Under the pieces are notes generated by a model. The model searched no databases and was not told where the DNA came from. It saw only the letters and a program-made list of their open reading frames with translations. Below are positions 1 to 5,259 of a stretch of DNA of 5,614 nucleotides, piece by piece. A program made the position numbers and the translations under genes. The DNA comes from Dehalococcoidia bacterium (GTDB taxonomy: Bacteria > Chloroflexota > Dehalococcoidia > Lucifugimonadales > UBA3495), in NCBI GenBank assembly GCA_002746355.1, contig NVWX01000073.1:1818-7431 (forward strand), read 5' to 3'. Numbering within the stretch: the first letter of the stretch is position 1; the number at the start of each line of letters is the position of its first letter.

Positions 1-1
1 C

Positions 2-211
2 CAATAAAATAATGCCGGAAGGCAACAAAATATGGGTATTAGGAGATGGAGTAGAGTCAAACCGCCCAGCAACGAACTTTCCAGGAATCTCGGTGGATTC
101 AAACCGGTTCAATTGCCTGGTTGAAAAGAGCGGTTTAGGTATTGAACCTCGACGATTACTAAGCCCTATCAAACAAGTCTGATCCCGGCATATCAGGGTG
201 TAGCGCAGCGG
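2..211 (-). pseudogene. Possible Kelch-like propeller fragment, cut by the left edge
   Basis: On the minus strand the frame is open from just after an in-frame TAG (212-214) to the window edge, about 70 codons. Its last 30 residues (from about 91 down to 2) include PGKF, then NTHILLPSGIILL. This resembles the Kelch/galactose-oxidase blade pattern, in which a Gly-x-Phe strand is followed by HTATLLPDGRVLV. No ATG or GTG and no good Shine-Dalgarno sequence is visible; in-frame TTG codons occur at 172 and 112. It could be the 5' end of a gene continuing to the left, a decayed relic, or chance. The plus strand of the same segment is also open (3-182), which lowers confidence. The Kelch reading rests on pattern recognition only. 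Confidence 0.27.
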
Positions 212-233
212 CTAGCGCGCTGCACATTCGGCA
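194..233 (+). other. tRNA-like 5'-half fragment (possible tRNA relic)
   Basis: The stretch looks like the first half of a tRNA. It has a 7-nt acceptor-like strand (194-200), then T8 and A9. A D arm follows with GCGC stems at 203-206 and 215-218 around the 8-nt loop AGCGGCTA, which holds the expected A14, G18G19 and A21, and then G26. Further on, TTCGGCA (227-233) is one base away from a proline CGG-anticodon loop, but the anticodon stem around it does not pair. No T arm, matching 3' acceptor strand or CCA is found downstream. The 7-bp inverted repeat ATTCGGC (226-232)/GCCGAAT (249-255) replaces the expected structure. It is not a functional tRNA as read; it may be a relic or chance similarity. 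Confidence 0.3.
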
Positions 234-296
234 CATCCTAACTAGGGAGCCGAATACTCAAGAGAATCGCAGAGGAGTAATTGCCTACACGTTGTC

Positions 297-320
297 AGGG
301 GCACGGCATGCCGTGGCCCT
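297..320. repeat. 24-bp near-perfect palindrome downstream of the GMC gene
   Basis: The arms AGGG-G-CACGGCA and TGCCGTG-G-CCCT are complementary except for one G/G mismatch (301/316). The inner 14 bp (302-315) is a perfect palindrome. It lies 27 bp beyond the GMC stop codon, so in the GMC transcript it would form a strong GC-rich hairpin with almost no loop. No U-run follows on the minus strand, so it is not a classical intrinsic terminator. It could be a 3'-end stabilising hairpin, a protein-binding site or a recombination site. Confidence 0.5.
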
Positions 321-347
321 AGAGAACAATCAAGATGGACCGGGGAA

Positions 348-1895
348 TTATCGCCCTTGTTTTATGAAGTCGCTGACCTGCTCCCCGATCACCATCGTAG
401 TGACATTGGTGTTGGCCCGGATGCAGTCGGGCATAATGGAAGCATCCACCACCCTCAATCCTGTCACGCCGTGCACCTTGCCGTACTGATCTACCACCGC
501 CATCGGGTCGGACGCAGATCCCATTTTGCAGGTGCAGGAGATGTGTTGAGAGGTGGTTACCTCCCGCATCATCCAGCGGTCCAGGGCTTCGTCGGATGCC
601 AGGTCGGCGTCGGTGGGCTCAACCCGCTCTTCTATAATGTCCTTGAAGTCCTCGTGCTCTCCCAGGTTTACAGCAATGCGCACGCCTTCACGCAATCGCT
701 TGCGATCGAAATCCTCTTCAAGGAAATGGTACTCCAGTATGGGCTGGACCGTAGGGTCGGCGGATGCCAGACGAAGCTCGCCGGCGCCAACCGCCAGATA
801 AATTGAGCTAATCATTCGGATGCCCAGCGGTGCCATGCGATTTCCTCCCTGATTGACCCGTCCAGTCGCGTAGGCCTGCATGGAGATTCTCATGTCGTTG
901 CGCAGGTCGGAGTCCAAGGCGGTGTACCGAAGAATCAACTGCGTTCTCGGAGCTAGGCCATCCAGCGGAAATCCTTCCTTGGTACGCCAGGTCACCCATA
1001 CTGTCGGATGGTCCCGCAGGTTCTGCCCGACTCCGGGACGGTCCGCTACCACAGGTATTCCCAGGCTGCTCAGATGGGCCGCGGGGCCAACCCCGGATAG
1101 CATCAGTATCTGGGGAGACCCGATAGCACCGGCGCTTAGGATGATCTCCTCACCTTCGACGACAAACTTCTCGCCACCGCTCTCGACTTCAACCCCGGTG
1201 GCCCGAGTGCCGTCAAAGACGATGCGGTTCACCAGGCAGTTGGGACGGATGGTCAAGTTCAGACGGTGCCTGCCCTGGTCAAGGTAACCCAGAGCGGTGC
1301 TAATGCGAATACCGTTGGGATTATTCAGAGGAGTTGGTCCGATGCCTTCGGAGTCGGGATGGTTATGGTCCGGACAGTCGGGATAACCAGCGGCGACGCT
1401 AGCATTGTAGAAAGCCACTTGTGCCGGGAGCCAGGCTTCCTGCTTGAAACGGTGCATCAAGATAGGGCCATCGTTGCCGTGGAAATCACCGCTGTAGTCG
1501 GAGTCTGATTCAATCTTGCGGAAGTAGGGGAGTAGCTGTTGGAAACCCCACTCGTTATTTCCCATAGAGGCCCAGGAATCGTAGTCCTCGGGCACCCCTC
1601 GCAGGAAGACCTGGCCGTTGATTGCGCTGGAGCCTCCGGTTACTTTGCCTCTGGGCACCATCATCGGCACCGATGTTTCTGTGGCTTTGCCAACGAATTG
1701 CCAATTGTGGTCGCTGGTCATGACGTCCGCTTCGGTGGCATAGCCAAACTTCACTTCCTCGGGAAGCTGTTCAAAGTCCGGGTAATCCGGGCCAGCTTCA
1801 AGGAGTAGCACCGACCGGTCCGAGTCCTCGGTCAACCGGGTTGCTAGAATTGCTCCCGCCGACCCTGCTCCGATTATCACTACGTCGTACTTCAC
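348..1895 (-). CDS. GMC-family FAD-dependent oxidoreductase (choline/alcohol dehydrogenase-like)
   Basis: This 515-residue protein is a full-length member of the glucose-methanol-choline (GMC) oxidoreductases, which oxidise an alcohol to the aldehyde using bound FAD. The N terminus carries the FAD dinucleotide-binding fold: GAGSAG at 9-14, then a strand ending in LLLEAGPDYP at 30-39. GMC signature 1 is around PRGKVTGGSSAING (81-94). Signature 2 is GAIGSPQILMLSGVG (256-270). The C-terminal domain holds the catalytic pair, His451 in QHISCTCKMG and Asn497 in RANTNVTTMVIGE, the His/Asn version seen in choline dehydrogenase-type enzymes. No signal peptide is seen, so it is probably cytoplasmic. 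The start is GTG at 1895 with GGAGGAG 5 nt upstream; the stop is TAA. It lies on the same strand as the iron-type dehydrogenase but 524 bp away, so it probably has its own promoter. The family is certain; the substrate cannot be assigned (choline, other primary alcohols and polyethylene glycol are possibilities). Confidence 0.95.
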   Translation of the reverse strand: MKYDVVIIGAGSAGAILATRLTEDSDRSVLLLEAGPDYPDFEQLPEEVKFGYATEADVMTSDHNWQFVGKATETSVPMMVPRGKVTGGSSAINGQVFLRGVPEDYDSWASMGNNEWGFQQLLPYFRKIESDSDYSGDFHGNDGPILMHRFKQEAWLPAQVAFYNASVAAGYPDCPDHNHPDSEGIGPTPLNNPNGIRISTALGYLDQGRHRLNLTIRPNCLVNRIVFDGTRATGVEVESGGEKFVVEGEEIILSAGAIGSPQILMLSGVGPAAHLSSLGIPVVADRPGVGQNLRDHPTVWVTWRTKEGFPLDGLAPRTQLILRYTALDSDLRNDMRISMQAYATGRVNQGGNRMAPLGIRMISSIYLAVGAGELRLASADPTVQPILEYHFLEEDFDRKRLREGVRIAVNLGEHEDFKDIIEERVEPTDADLASDEALDRWMMREVTTSQHISCTCKMGSASDPMAVVDQYGKVHGVTGLRVVDASIMPDCIRANTNVTTMVIGEQVSDFIKQGR

Positions 1896-1900
1896 GGTTA

Positions 1901-1907
1901 CTCCTCC
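1901..1907 (-). promoter_or_regulatory. Strong Shine-Dalgarno site for the GMC gene
   Basis: GGAGGAG on the minus strand, 5 nt before the GTG at 1895-1893. It decides the start in favour of GTG, giving an N terminus (MKYDVVIIGAGSAG) that begins right at the FAD-binding strand, as is usual in this family. Confidence 0.8.
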
Positions 1908-1914
1908 GAGTCTG

Positions 1915-1937
1915 AAGGTTAATAAGGTTAATTTAAC
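1915..1937. promoter_or_regulatory. Tandem 9-bp repeat and AT-rich dyad upstream of the GMC gene
   Basis: AAGGTTAAT occurs twice head to tail (1915-1923 and 1924-1932). The second copy runs into the dyad GTTAA-T-TTAAC (1927-1937). The site lies 20-42 bp upstream of the GMC start codon, in the AT-rich position expected for a promoter. On the minus strand TTAAAT (1936-1931) could be a -10 box, but no convincing -35 box is seen. The dyad is a candidate operator for a repressor; this is inference from position and symmetry. Confidence 0.35.
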
Positions 1938-1941
1938 ATGG

Positions 1942-2110
1942 AATGACGTTTCTGAGTTCCCGGCTGATGGCTTGAAGTGTTTTCGGGCTTGGTCACGGCG
2001 AGTTGAACAACCCTCATGGAATAGCTGTAGACGGTGAGGGGAGGGTCTACGTTGGGGATACGCGTGAGCACTGGATACAGGTGTTCAAGCGGGTCGCTTC
2101 GAGCGGCTAG
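1942..2110 (+). pseudogene. Relic of an NHL-repeat (beta-propeller) protein
   Basis: Two plus-strand frames together read as about one and a half NHL blades. From 1991 the frame gives GHGELNNPHGIAVDGEGRVY and then VGDTREHWIQVF, which closely follows the NHL consensus (GxGxLNxPxGIAVDxxGxVYVxDTxNxRIQVF). It ends at an in-frame TAG (2108-2110). Just upstream, in another frame (1942-1992), FPADGLKCFRAW matches the end of a preceding blade (FDxDGxFLRxWG). The switch occurs near 1990, where the usual GSxGxG linker is also shortened, indicating a frameshift with a small deletion. No start codon or ribosome site serves it, and a single blade could not fold as a propeller. I read it as a decayed fragment of a larger gene, antiparallel to its neighbours. 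A minus-strand frame across it (1928-2140) has no recognisable content. Confidence 0.6.
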
Positions 2111-2140
2111 GTGCTCATGCCAGAAGAGCAAGAAAACCAA

Positions 2141-2382
2141 AACTAGATAGAGCGTAGAGAACCCGTTGGCGGCATCGGGCGCAGGTCCGACCTCACGCCA
2201 CAGGAATTTCCCAGTCGTTGTTGTTAACCGCTATTTTCTGACAAACGCGGGCAATGGCAACTTGTCTGCTCTGATGGGTAGCACATAACAAAAAACAATT
2301 CCGTAACGCCTAAGCCTTATATCATTTACACGCCTGTACCGAGCCTGAAAGGCATACAAACACCTTTTTCAGCTTGTAGGCT
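2141..2382. other. Intergenic DNA with no recognised gene
   Basis: I find no convincing reading frame or RNA gene here. The part from about 2270 is AT-richer (for example ACAAAAAACAATTCC). Around 2342-2382, AGCCT and AGGCT flank an imperfect inverted repeat (CTGAAAGG against CCTTTTTCAG). It may be further decayed sequence continuing from the NHL relic, but nothing in it still looks like protein. Confidence 0.4.
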
Positions 2383-2401
2383 GTTCCGCAATCTACGGAA
2401 C
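2383..2401 (-). terminator. Weak hairpin after the iron-type dehydrogenase gene
   Basis: GTTCCG (2383-2388) and CGGAAC (2396-2401) form a perfect 6-bp stem with a 7-nt loop, starting 18 nt beyond the dehydrogenase stop codon. No U-run follows on the minus strand, so intrinsic termination is doubtful. It is recorded as a candidate 3'-end structure. Confidence 0.22.
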
Positions 2402-2419
2402 CGACCAGATCCTGGCCTC

Positions 2420-3529
2420 CTACATCAATCCTCGAAGCAATCTCATCAGGTCGTCGTGCCCCAAGGGGGTGGGTAGTGCAGCAACTCGGTCCCAACGGGT
2501 ATGCTCCACCAGGGTATCCAGGCTGTCGGTTGTAACGCCCAAGTCAGAGAGGTTGGTCTTCAGCCCGCAGTTTTTCATTATCTCTACTATTCGGCGGGTG
2601 GCTTCTTCCAGGTCTGTTACGCCCAACGCTTCCCACAGAGCGGAGAGCTTGTTGGCTATCGCCGGCGCGGTCCACCTCAGCATGGTCGCTAGGGTGACAC
2701 CGACCGCCTGTCCGTGATCCACCTTCCAGAAAAGAGTGAGTGGACTACCTATGGCGTGGCAGACGTTTGGATGACTATTGCTATAGGCCACGCCCGACAT
2801 AGTCGCGGCCAGAGAGCACCAAGAACGTGAATCCAGATCCGCGTTGTTGCAGGAACTCTCCAGGTAGCTCCCGAACCACCGGATGACCTGAAGGTCCAGC
2901 GCATCGGAAACGGGCTCCGACTCCTTAGACCAATAGGACTCGAAGGCGCTGGTGAAAGCGTCTATGCCGGTAATGGCGGCCAGTTCCTTGGGCATGGTCA
3001 TGGCCAGGTCCGGGTCAACGATGGCTACGTCAGGGAACAGCTTGGTGTGGATGAAGTTGATAGAACGGCGGGCTTCCCAGTCCCACACGGCCGCTCCGGA
3101 GGTAACCTCGCTACTGCTTCCAGACGTGGTGGGCACCGCGATGAACGGCAGGCCTCCATGGATGATGGTCCGTTCCCCGGCCAAATAGTTCTCGGGGGGG
3201 CCCTCGTGAGCCGCTAGGACGCCCACGAGCTTGCCAACGTCGATAACACTCCCGCCGCCGATGGCCACAACTACCTGAGGTGAAGACTGCCGGCATGCGT
3301 CCACCGCCTCGGCTACCAATTGAGGCCCCGGGAACGGTGCGACCCGGTCGAACAACGTTATCCGGGAAGAGCCGATTCCTTCTAGAACTTGGTGGAGGAT
3401 GCCGGATCGGCGCAGATGACTCTGTCCCGTGACCAGAAAAACTCTGGACTGGCCGCCGGCAACCTGGTCAAGCACCTTAGGTAACTCAGCGAGCCGCCCA
3501 GGACCGAATATAACTTTGGTGGGATTCAA
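2420..3529 (-). CDS. Iron-type (group III) alcohol dehydrogenase, altered metal site
   Basis: This 369-residue protein is a member of the Fe-containing alcohol dehydrogenase family, which interconverts alcohols and aldehydes with NAD(P)H. The N terminus NPTKVIFGPG (2-11) and the nucleotide-binding GGGSVIDVGK (91-100) are typical, as is PTTSGSSSEVT (133-143). The usual metal ligands are Asp, His, His, His. Here Asp190, His258 and His272 are present, but the second ligand is Ser194 (GIDAFTSAFESYW). The nearby second His of the HAxxHP motif is also Ser (Ser262). The C-terminal pattern CHAIGSPLTLFWKVDHG recalls, from memory, the phosphonoacetaldehyde-reductase-like subgroup, but no phosphonate genes are nearby. 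The start is the TTG at 3529, the only usable start codon after the upstream in-frame TAG; no strong ribosome site precedes it. The residues just upstream in frame (GFNW) also resemble family N termini. The stop is TAG. The family is firm; substrate and activity are open. Confidence 0.92.
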   Translation of the reverse strand: MNPTKVIFGPGRLAELPKVLDQVAGGQSRVFLVTGQSHLRRSGILHQVLEGIGSSRITLFDRVAPFPGPQLVAEAVDACRQSSPQVVVAIGGGSVIDVGKLVGVLAAHEGPPENYLAGERTIIHGGLPFIAVPTTSGSSSEVTSGAAVWDWEARRSINFIHTKLFPDVAIVDPDLAMTMPKELAAITGIDAFTSAFESYWSKESEPVSDALDLQVIRWFGSYLESSCNNADLDSRSWCSLAATMSGVAYSNSHPNVCHAIGSPLTLFWKVDHGQAVGVTLATMLRWTAPAIANKLSALWEALGVTDLEEATRRIVEIMKNCGLKTNLSDLGVTTDSLDTLVEHTRWDRVAALPTPLGHDDLMRLLRGLM

Positions 3530-3541
3530 CCAGTTGAATCC
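3522..3541. promoter_or_regulatory. Perfect 9+2+9 dyad on the dehydrogenase start codon
   Basis: GGATTCAAC (3522-3530), spacer CA, and GTTGAATCC (3533-3541) form a perfect inverted repeat. The TTG start (3529-3527) lies inside the left arm. A repressor bound here would block the start of the dehydrogenase gene, and a hairpin in its mRNA would hide the start codon. Similar TTCAA/TTGAA words occur around 96-127 but without this symmetry. Because the sequence may partly be coding, the symmetry needs testing for conservation. Confidence 0.5.
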
Positions 3542-3546
3542 GGGAA

Positions 3547-3615
3547 GCGGCGGTGGTGACGTGACGGCACCTGCTTTCTTATTGGGTAGCCTATTCTACC
3601 ACCGGCGGCGGTGGT
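3547..3615. promoter_or_regulatory. Divergent control region: promoter-like box, dyads and direct repeat
   Basis: The 176-bp gap between the divergent dehydrogenase and amidohydrolase genes must hold promoters for both. For the minus strand, TAGAAT (3598-3593) matches the -10 consensus at 5 of 6 bases and would give a leader of nearly 60 nt. A perfect TTGACA (3639-3634) lies too far upstream to pair with it. The -10-like box sits inside the dyad GGTAG-N6-CTACC (3585-3600). Next to it ACCACCG (3598-3604) and CGGTGGT (3609-3615) form a GC-rich 7-bp stem. GCGGCGGTGGT is repeated directly at 3547-3557 and 3605-3615, 58 bp apart. I find no convincing plus-strand promoter. Confidence 0.35.
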
Positions 3616-3693
3616 TATTGTCGTTTGGTAGACTGTCAACGCACCGATACACCTGGTGGCAGCCCAGACGCTCCACCGCGCCGGAATCTACTT

Positions 3694-3699
3694 GAGGAG
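3694..3699 (+). promoter_or_regulatory. Shine-Dalgarno site for the amidohydrolase
   Basis: GAGGAG lies 6 nt before the ATG at 3706. It decides the start. The frame is open back to a TTG at 3625, but the extra 27 residues are Pro/Arg-rich and unlike the family, and that TTG has no ribosome site. Confidence 0.8.
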
Positions 3700-3705
3700 A
3701 CCGCC

Positions 3706-5049
3706 ATGGTGAACCGCTCTGAGGCGTTCAAGCTGATCACAGCTGGCCGGTTGATCGATGGGCGGGGAGGACCTCCCGTCCAAGAGGGAGCAGTCCTGAT
3801 CCGAGGCTCCAAGATTGTTGCGGTAGGCCCGGCCAAGAACGTCCTTCCTCCGGAGGGAGCTACGGTGGAAACATTCGACTACCGAGGCAAGACTGTGATG
3901 CCCGGCATGATCGACTGCCATACCCACCACAATGGCTTCGGCGACGGACGTCCCGGAGAGGAGGTGGCGGCGCTGCCCGACGAGGTGCTCACGTTGCAAG
4001 CGGCCCGCAACGCCAGAGACAGCTTATACTCCGGGGTGACCTCCATCAGGGACAACGGCGCGAAAAACATGACGATGTTTCGGCTACGGGAGGCGGTAAA
4101 CCATAGGATAATCCAGGCCCCTCGCATGGTGCTGTGCGGGCGGCCGATAGCCATCGTTGGTGGACACATGGGTTACTTCGGGTCCGAGGTTACTGGACCT
4201 GTGGAAGCCACCGCGGCCGTTCGTCAGTTGATCAAAGAAGGGGCCGACTATATCAAAATCAGCGCCACCGGCGGCAGCACCCGTACCTCTTTCCCTTTAT
4301 TGCCGGCTTTCAATCCGGATGAACTGAGGGCGATGACCCAAGAGGCCCACAAGTTCGGAAAGTTGACCGCAACCCACTGTGCCTCCACCCAAGGAACCAT
4401 AGATTCGCTGGACGCCGGAGTGGACATGATAATTCACTGCGTGTTCAAAGACAGCAACGGCGAGGCAAATTTCCGTGAAGACGTAGCTGAGCGCATTGGT
4501 TCTCAGGGAGCCTACGTAAACCCAACGGTACACGTTGCCAGATCAAGCGTATGGTCCCTGCAGAAAAGAAAAGAAGCCCGAGGAATAAACTTCCAAGAGC
4601 AGCCCGGATTGGACGCGGCTCTGTGGGAACTAGAGATTCGCTGGACACATCTTGCCCGGTTGATCGACATGGGGCTGAAGATTATCACCGGGTCGGACTC
4701 TTCCTGGGTGGATTATAAGTTGGGTAACACGGTCTACGAGACCGAATGCCTGGTTCAAGCGGGAATGTCACCTATGCAAGGGATTCTTTCTCTAACCAGC
4801 GATGCCGCCAAAGCTCTGGGCATCGATTCGGTGACAGGCTCTTTGGAAGCGGAAAAGGAGGCCGACTTAATCATCGTAGACGGCAACCCGGCCGAGGATA
4901 TCAATTCGCTCTGGAACATCGATGAAGTTTTCCTGGGTGGAGACCGTGTGGACCGGGGACCGGAGAGCGTCCTTGCGGGTATACGGCAACATCCCCCAAC
5001 CTCCCGGCCTGAATCCTCAATAGTTAATTCTCTGCAAGCCGGAGGTTGA
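3706..5049 (+). CDS. Metal-dependent amidohydrolase (prolidase/imidazolonepropionase-like)
   Basis: This 447-residue protein is a complete amidohydrolase-superfamily enzyme of the imidazolonepropionase/Xaa-Pro-dipeptidase-like type, hydrolysing amide or cyclic amide bonds at a dinuclear metal site. A small beta-sandwich comes first (about 8-65: LITAGRLIDGRGGPPVQEGA, then KTVMPGMID). The TIM barrel carries the metal site: His72 and His74 in DCHTHH, probable carbamylated Lys184 in YIKISATGG, His224 in ATHCAS, His244 in IIHCVF and Asp331 in ITGSDS. The chain then returns to the sandwich (SLEAEKEADLIIVDGNP, about 379-395). All expected ligands are present, so it should be active. No signal peptide is seen; it is probably cytoplasmic. 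The start is the ATG at 3706, with GAGGAG 6 nt upstream; the stop is TGA. It is divergent from the iron-type dehydrogenase and shares its control region. The substrate is unknown: related proteins are annotated as prolidases, but many act on acyl-amino acids or other amides. Confidence 0.93.
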   Translation: MVNRSEAFKLITAGRLIDGRGGPPVQEGAVLIRGSKIVAVGPAKNVLPPEGATVETFDYRGKTVMPGMIDCHTHHNGFGDGRPGEEVAALPDEVLTLQAARNARDSLYSGVTSIRDNGAKNMTMFRLREAVNHRIIQAPRMVLCGRPIAIVGGHMGYFGSEVTGPVEATAAVRQLIKEGADYIKISATGGSTRTSFPLLPAFNPDELRAMTQEAHKFGKLTATHCASTQGTIDSLDAGVDMIIHCVFKDSNGEANFREDVAERIGSQGAYVNPTVHVARSSVWSLQKRKEARGINFQEQPGLDAALWELEIRWTHLARLIDMGLKIITGSDSSWVDYKLGNTVYETECLVQAGMSPMQGILSLTSDAAKALGIDSVTGSLEAEKEADLIIVDGNPAEDINSLWNIDEVFLGGDRVDRGPESVLAGIRQHPPTSRPESSIVNSLQAGG

Positions 5050-5113
5050 TGCCGGATGTCTTGGAGAAAGACTTAGTCTGCGATCCCCGGATGAACTAGA
5101 CTACCTTGACCAG

Positions 5114-5154
5114 CGCGAACAACATGTGAATCCATTCGGGCCGGTTTGTTCACG
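5114..5154. terminator. Candidate hairpin in the convergent gap
   Basis: CGCGAACAA (5114-5122) and TTGTTCACG (5146-5154) pair at 8 of 9 positions across a 23-nt loop. The loop itself contains the small inverted repeat GAAT-CC-ATTC. The site lies between the convergent amidohydrolase and transporter genes, where a bidirectional terminator is expected. No T-run follows on either strand, so this is weak. A smaller stem, GTCTT-ggaga-AAGAC (5058-5072), lies just after the amidohydrolase stop. Confidence 0.22.
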
Positions 5155-5161
5155 TTAATCG

Positions 5162-5247
5162 ATCTTAAGGTCGGCTGCACTGTCAGAAATTGAGTCGGAT
5201 GGTCGCCTCTCAGACCCGTCACCGGAGGCCTCAGACAAACTTAAGAT
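5162..5247. repeat. Spaced 8-bp inverted repeat in the convergent gap
   Basis: ATCTTAAG (5162-5169) and CTTAAGAT (5240-5247) are exact inverted copies 70 bp apart. Between them GCCTCTCAGAC and GCCTCAGAC form an imperfect direct repeat (about 5205-5236). No gene is seen inside. It may be chance or the ends of a small structured element. Confidence 0.2.
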
Positions 5248-5259
5248 AAGCCGTCCTCA

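Noticed and set aside
3..182. Plus-strand frame open from the left edge (56 codons after an ATG at 12)
   Set aside because: It contains no recognised motif. The opposite strand gives a more protein-like pattern, and a frame of this length is expected by chance.
357..806. 149-residue plus-strand frame inside the GMC gene
   Set aside because: It is a shadow of the GMC coding sequence, with no motif of its own; the minus strand carries every family signature.
1928..2140. 70-residue minus-strand frame between the two oxidoreductase genes
   Set aside because: It has no recognisable domain and no ribosome site, and it is antisense to the NHL blade, which gives a far better protein match.
3634..3639. 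Perfect TTGACA on the minus strand as a -35 box for the dehydrogenase
   Set aside because: No good -10 box lies about 17 bp downstream; the TAGAAT box is 35 bp away.
3625..3705. Upstream TTG start extending the amidohydrolase by 27 residues
   Set aside because: There is no ribosome site for the TTG and the extra residues are unlike the family. GAGGAG with proper spacing supports the ATG at 3706.
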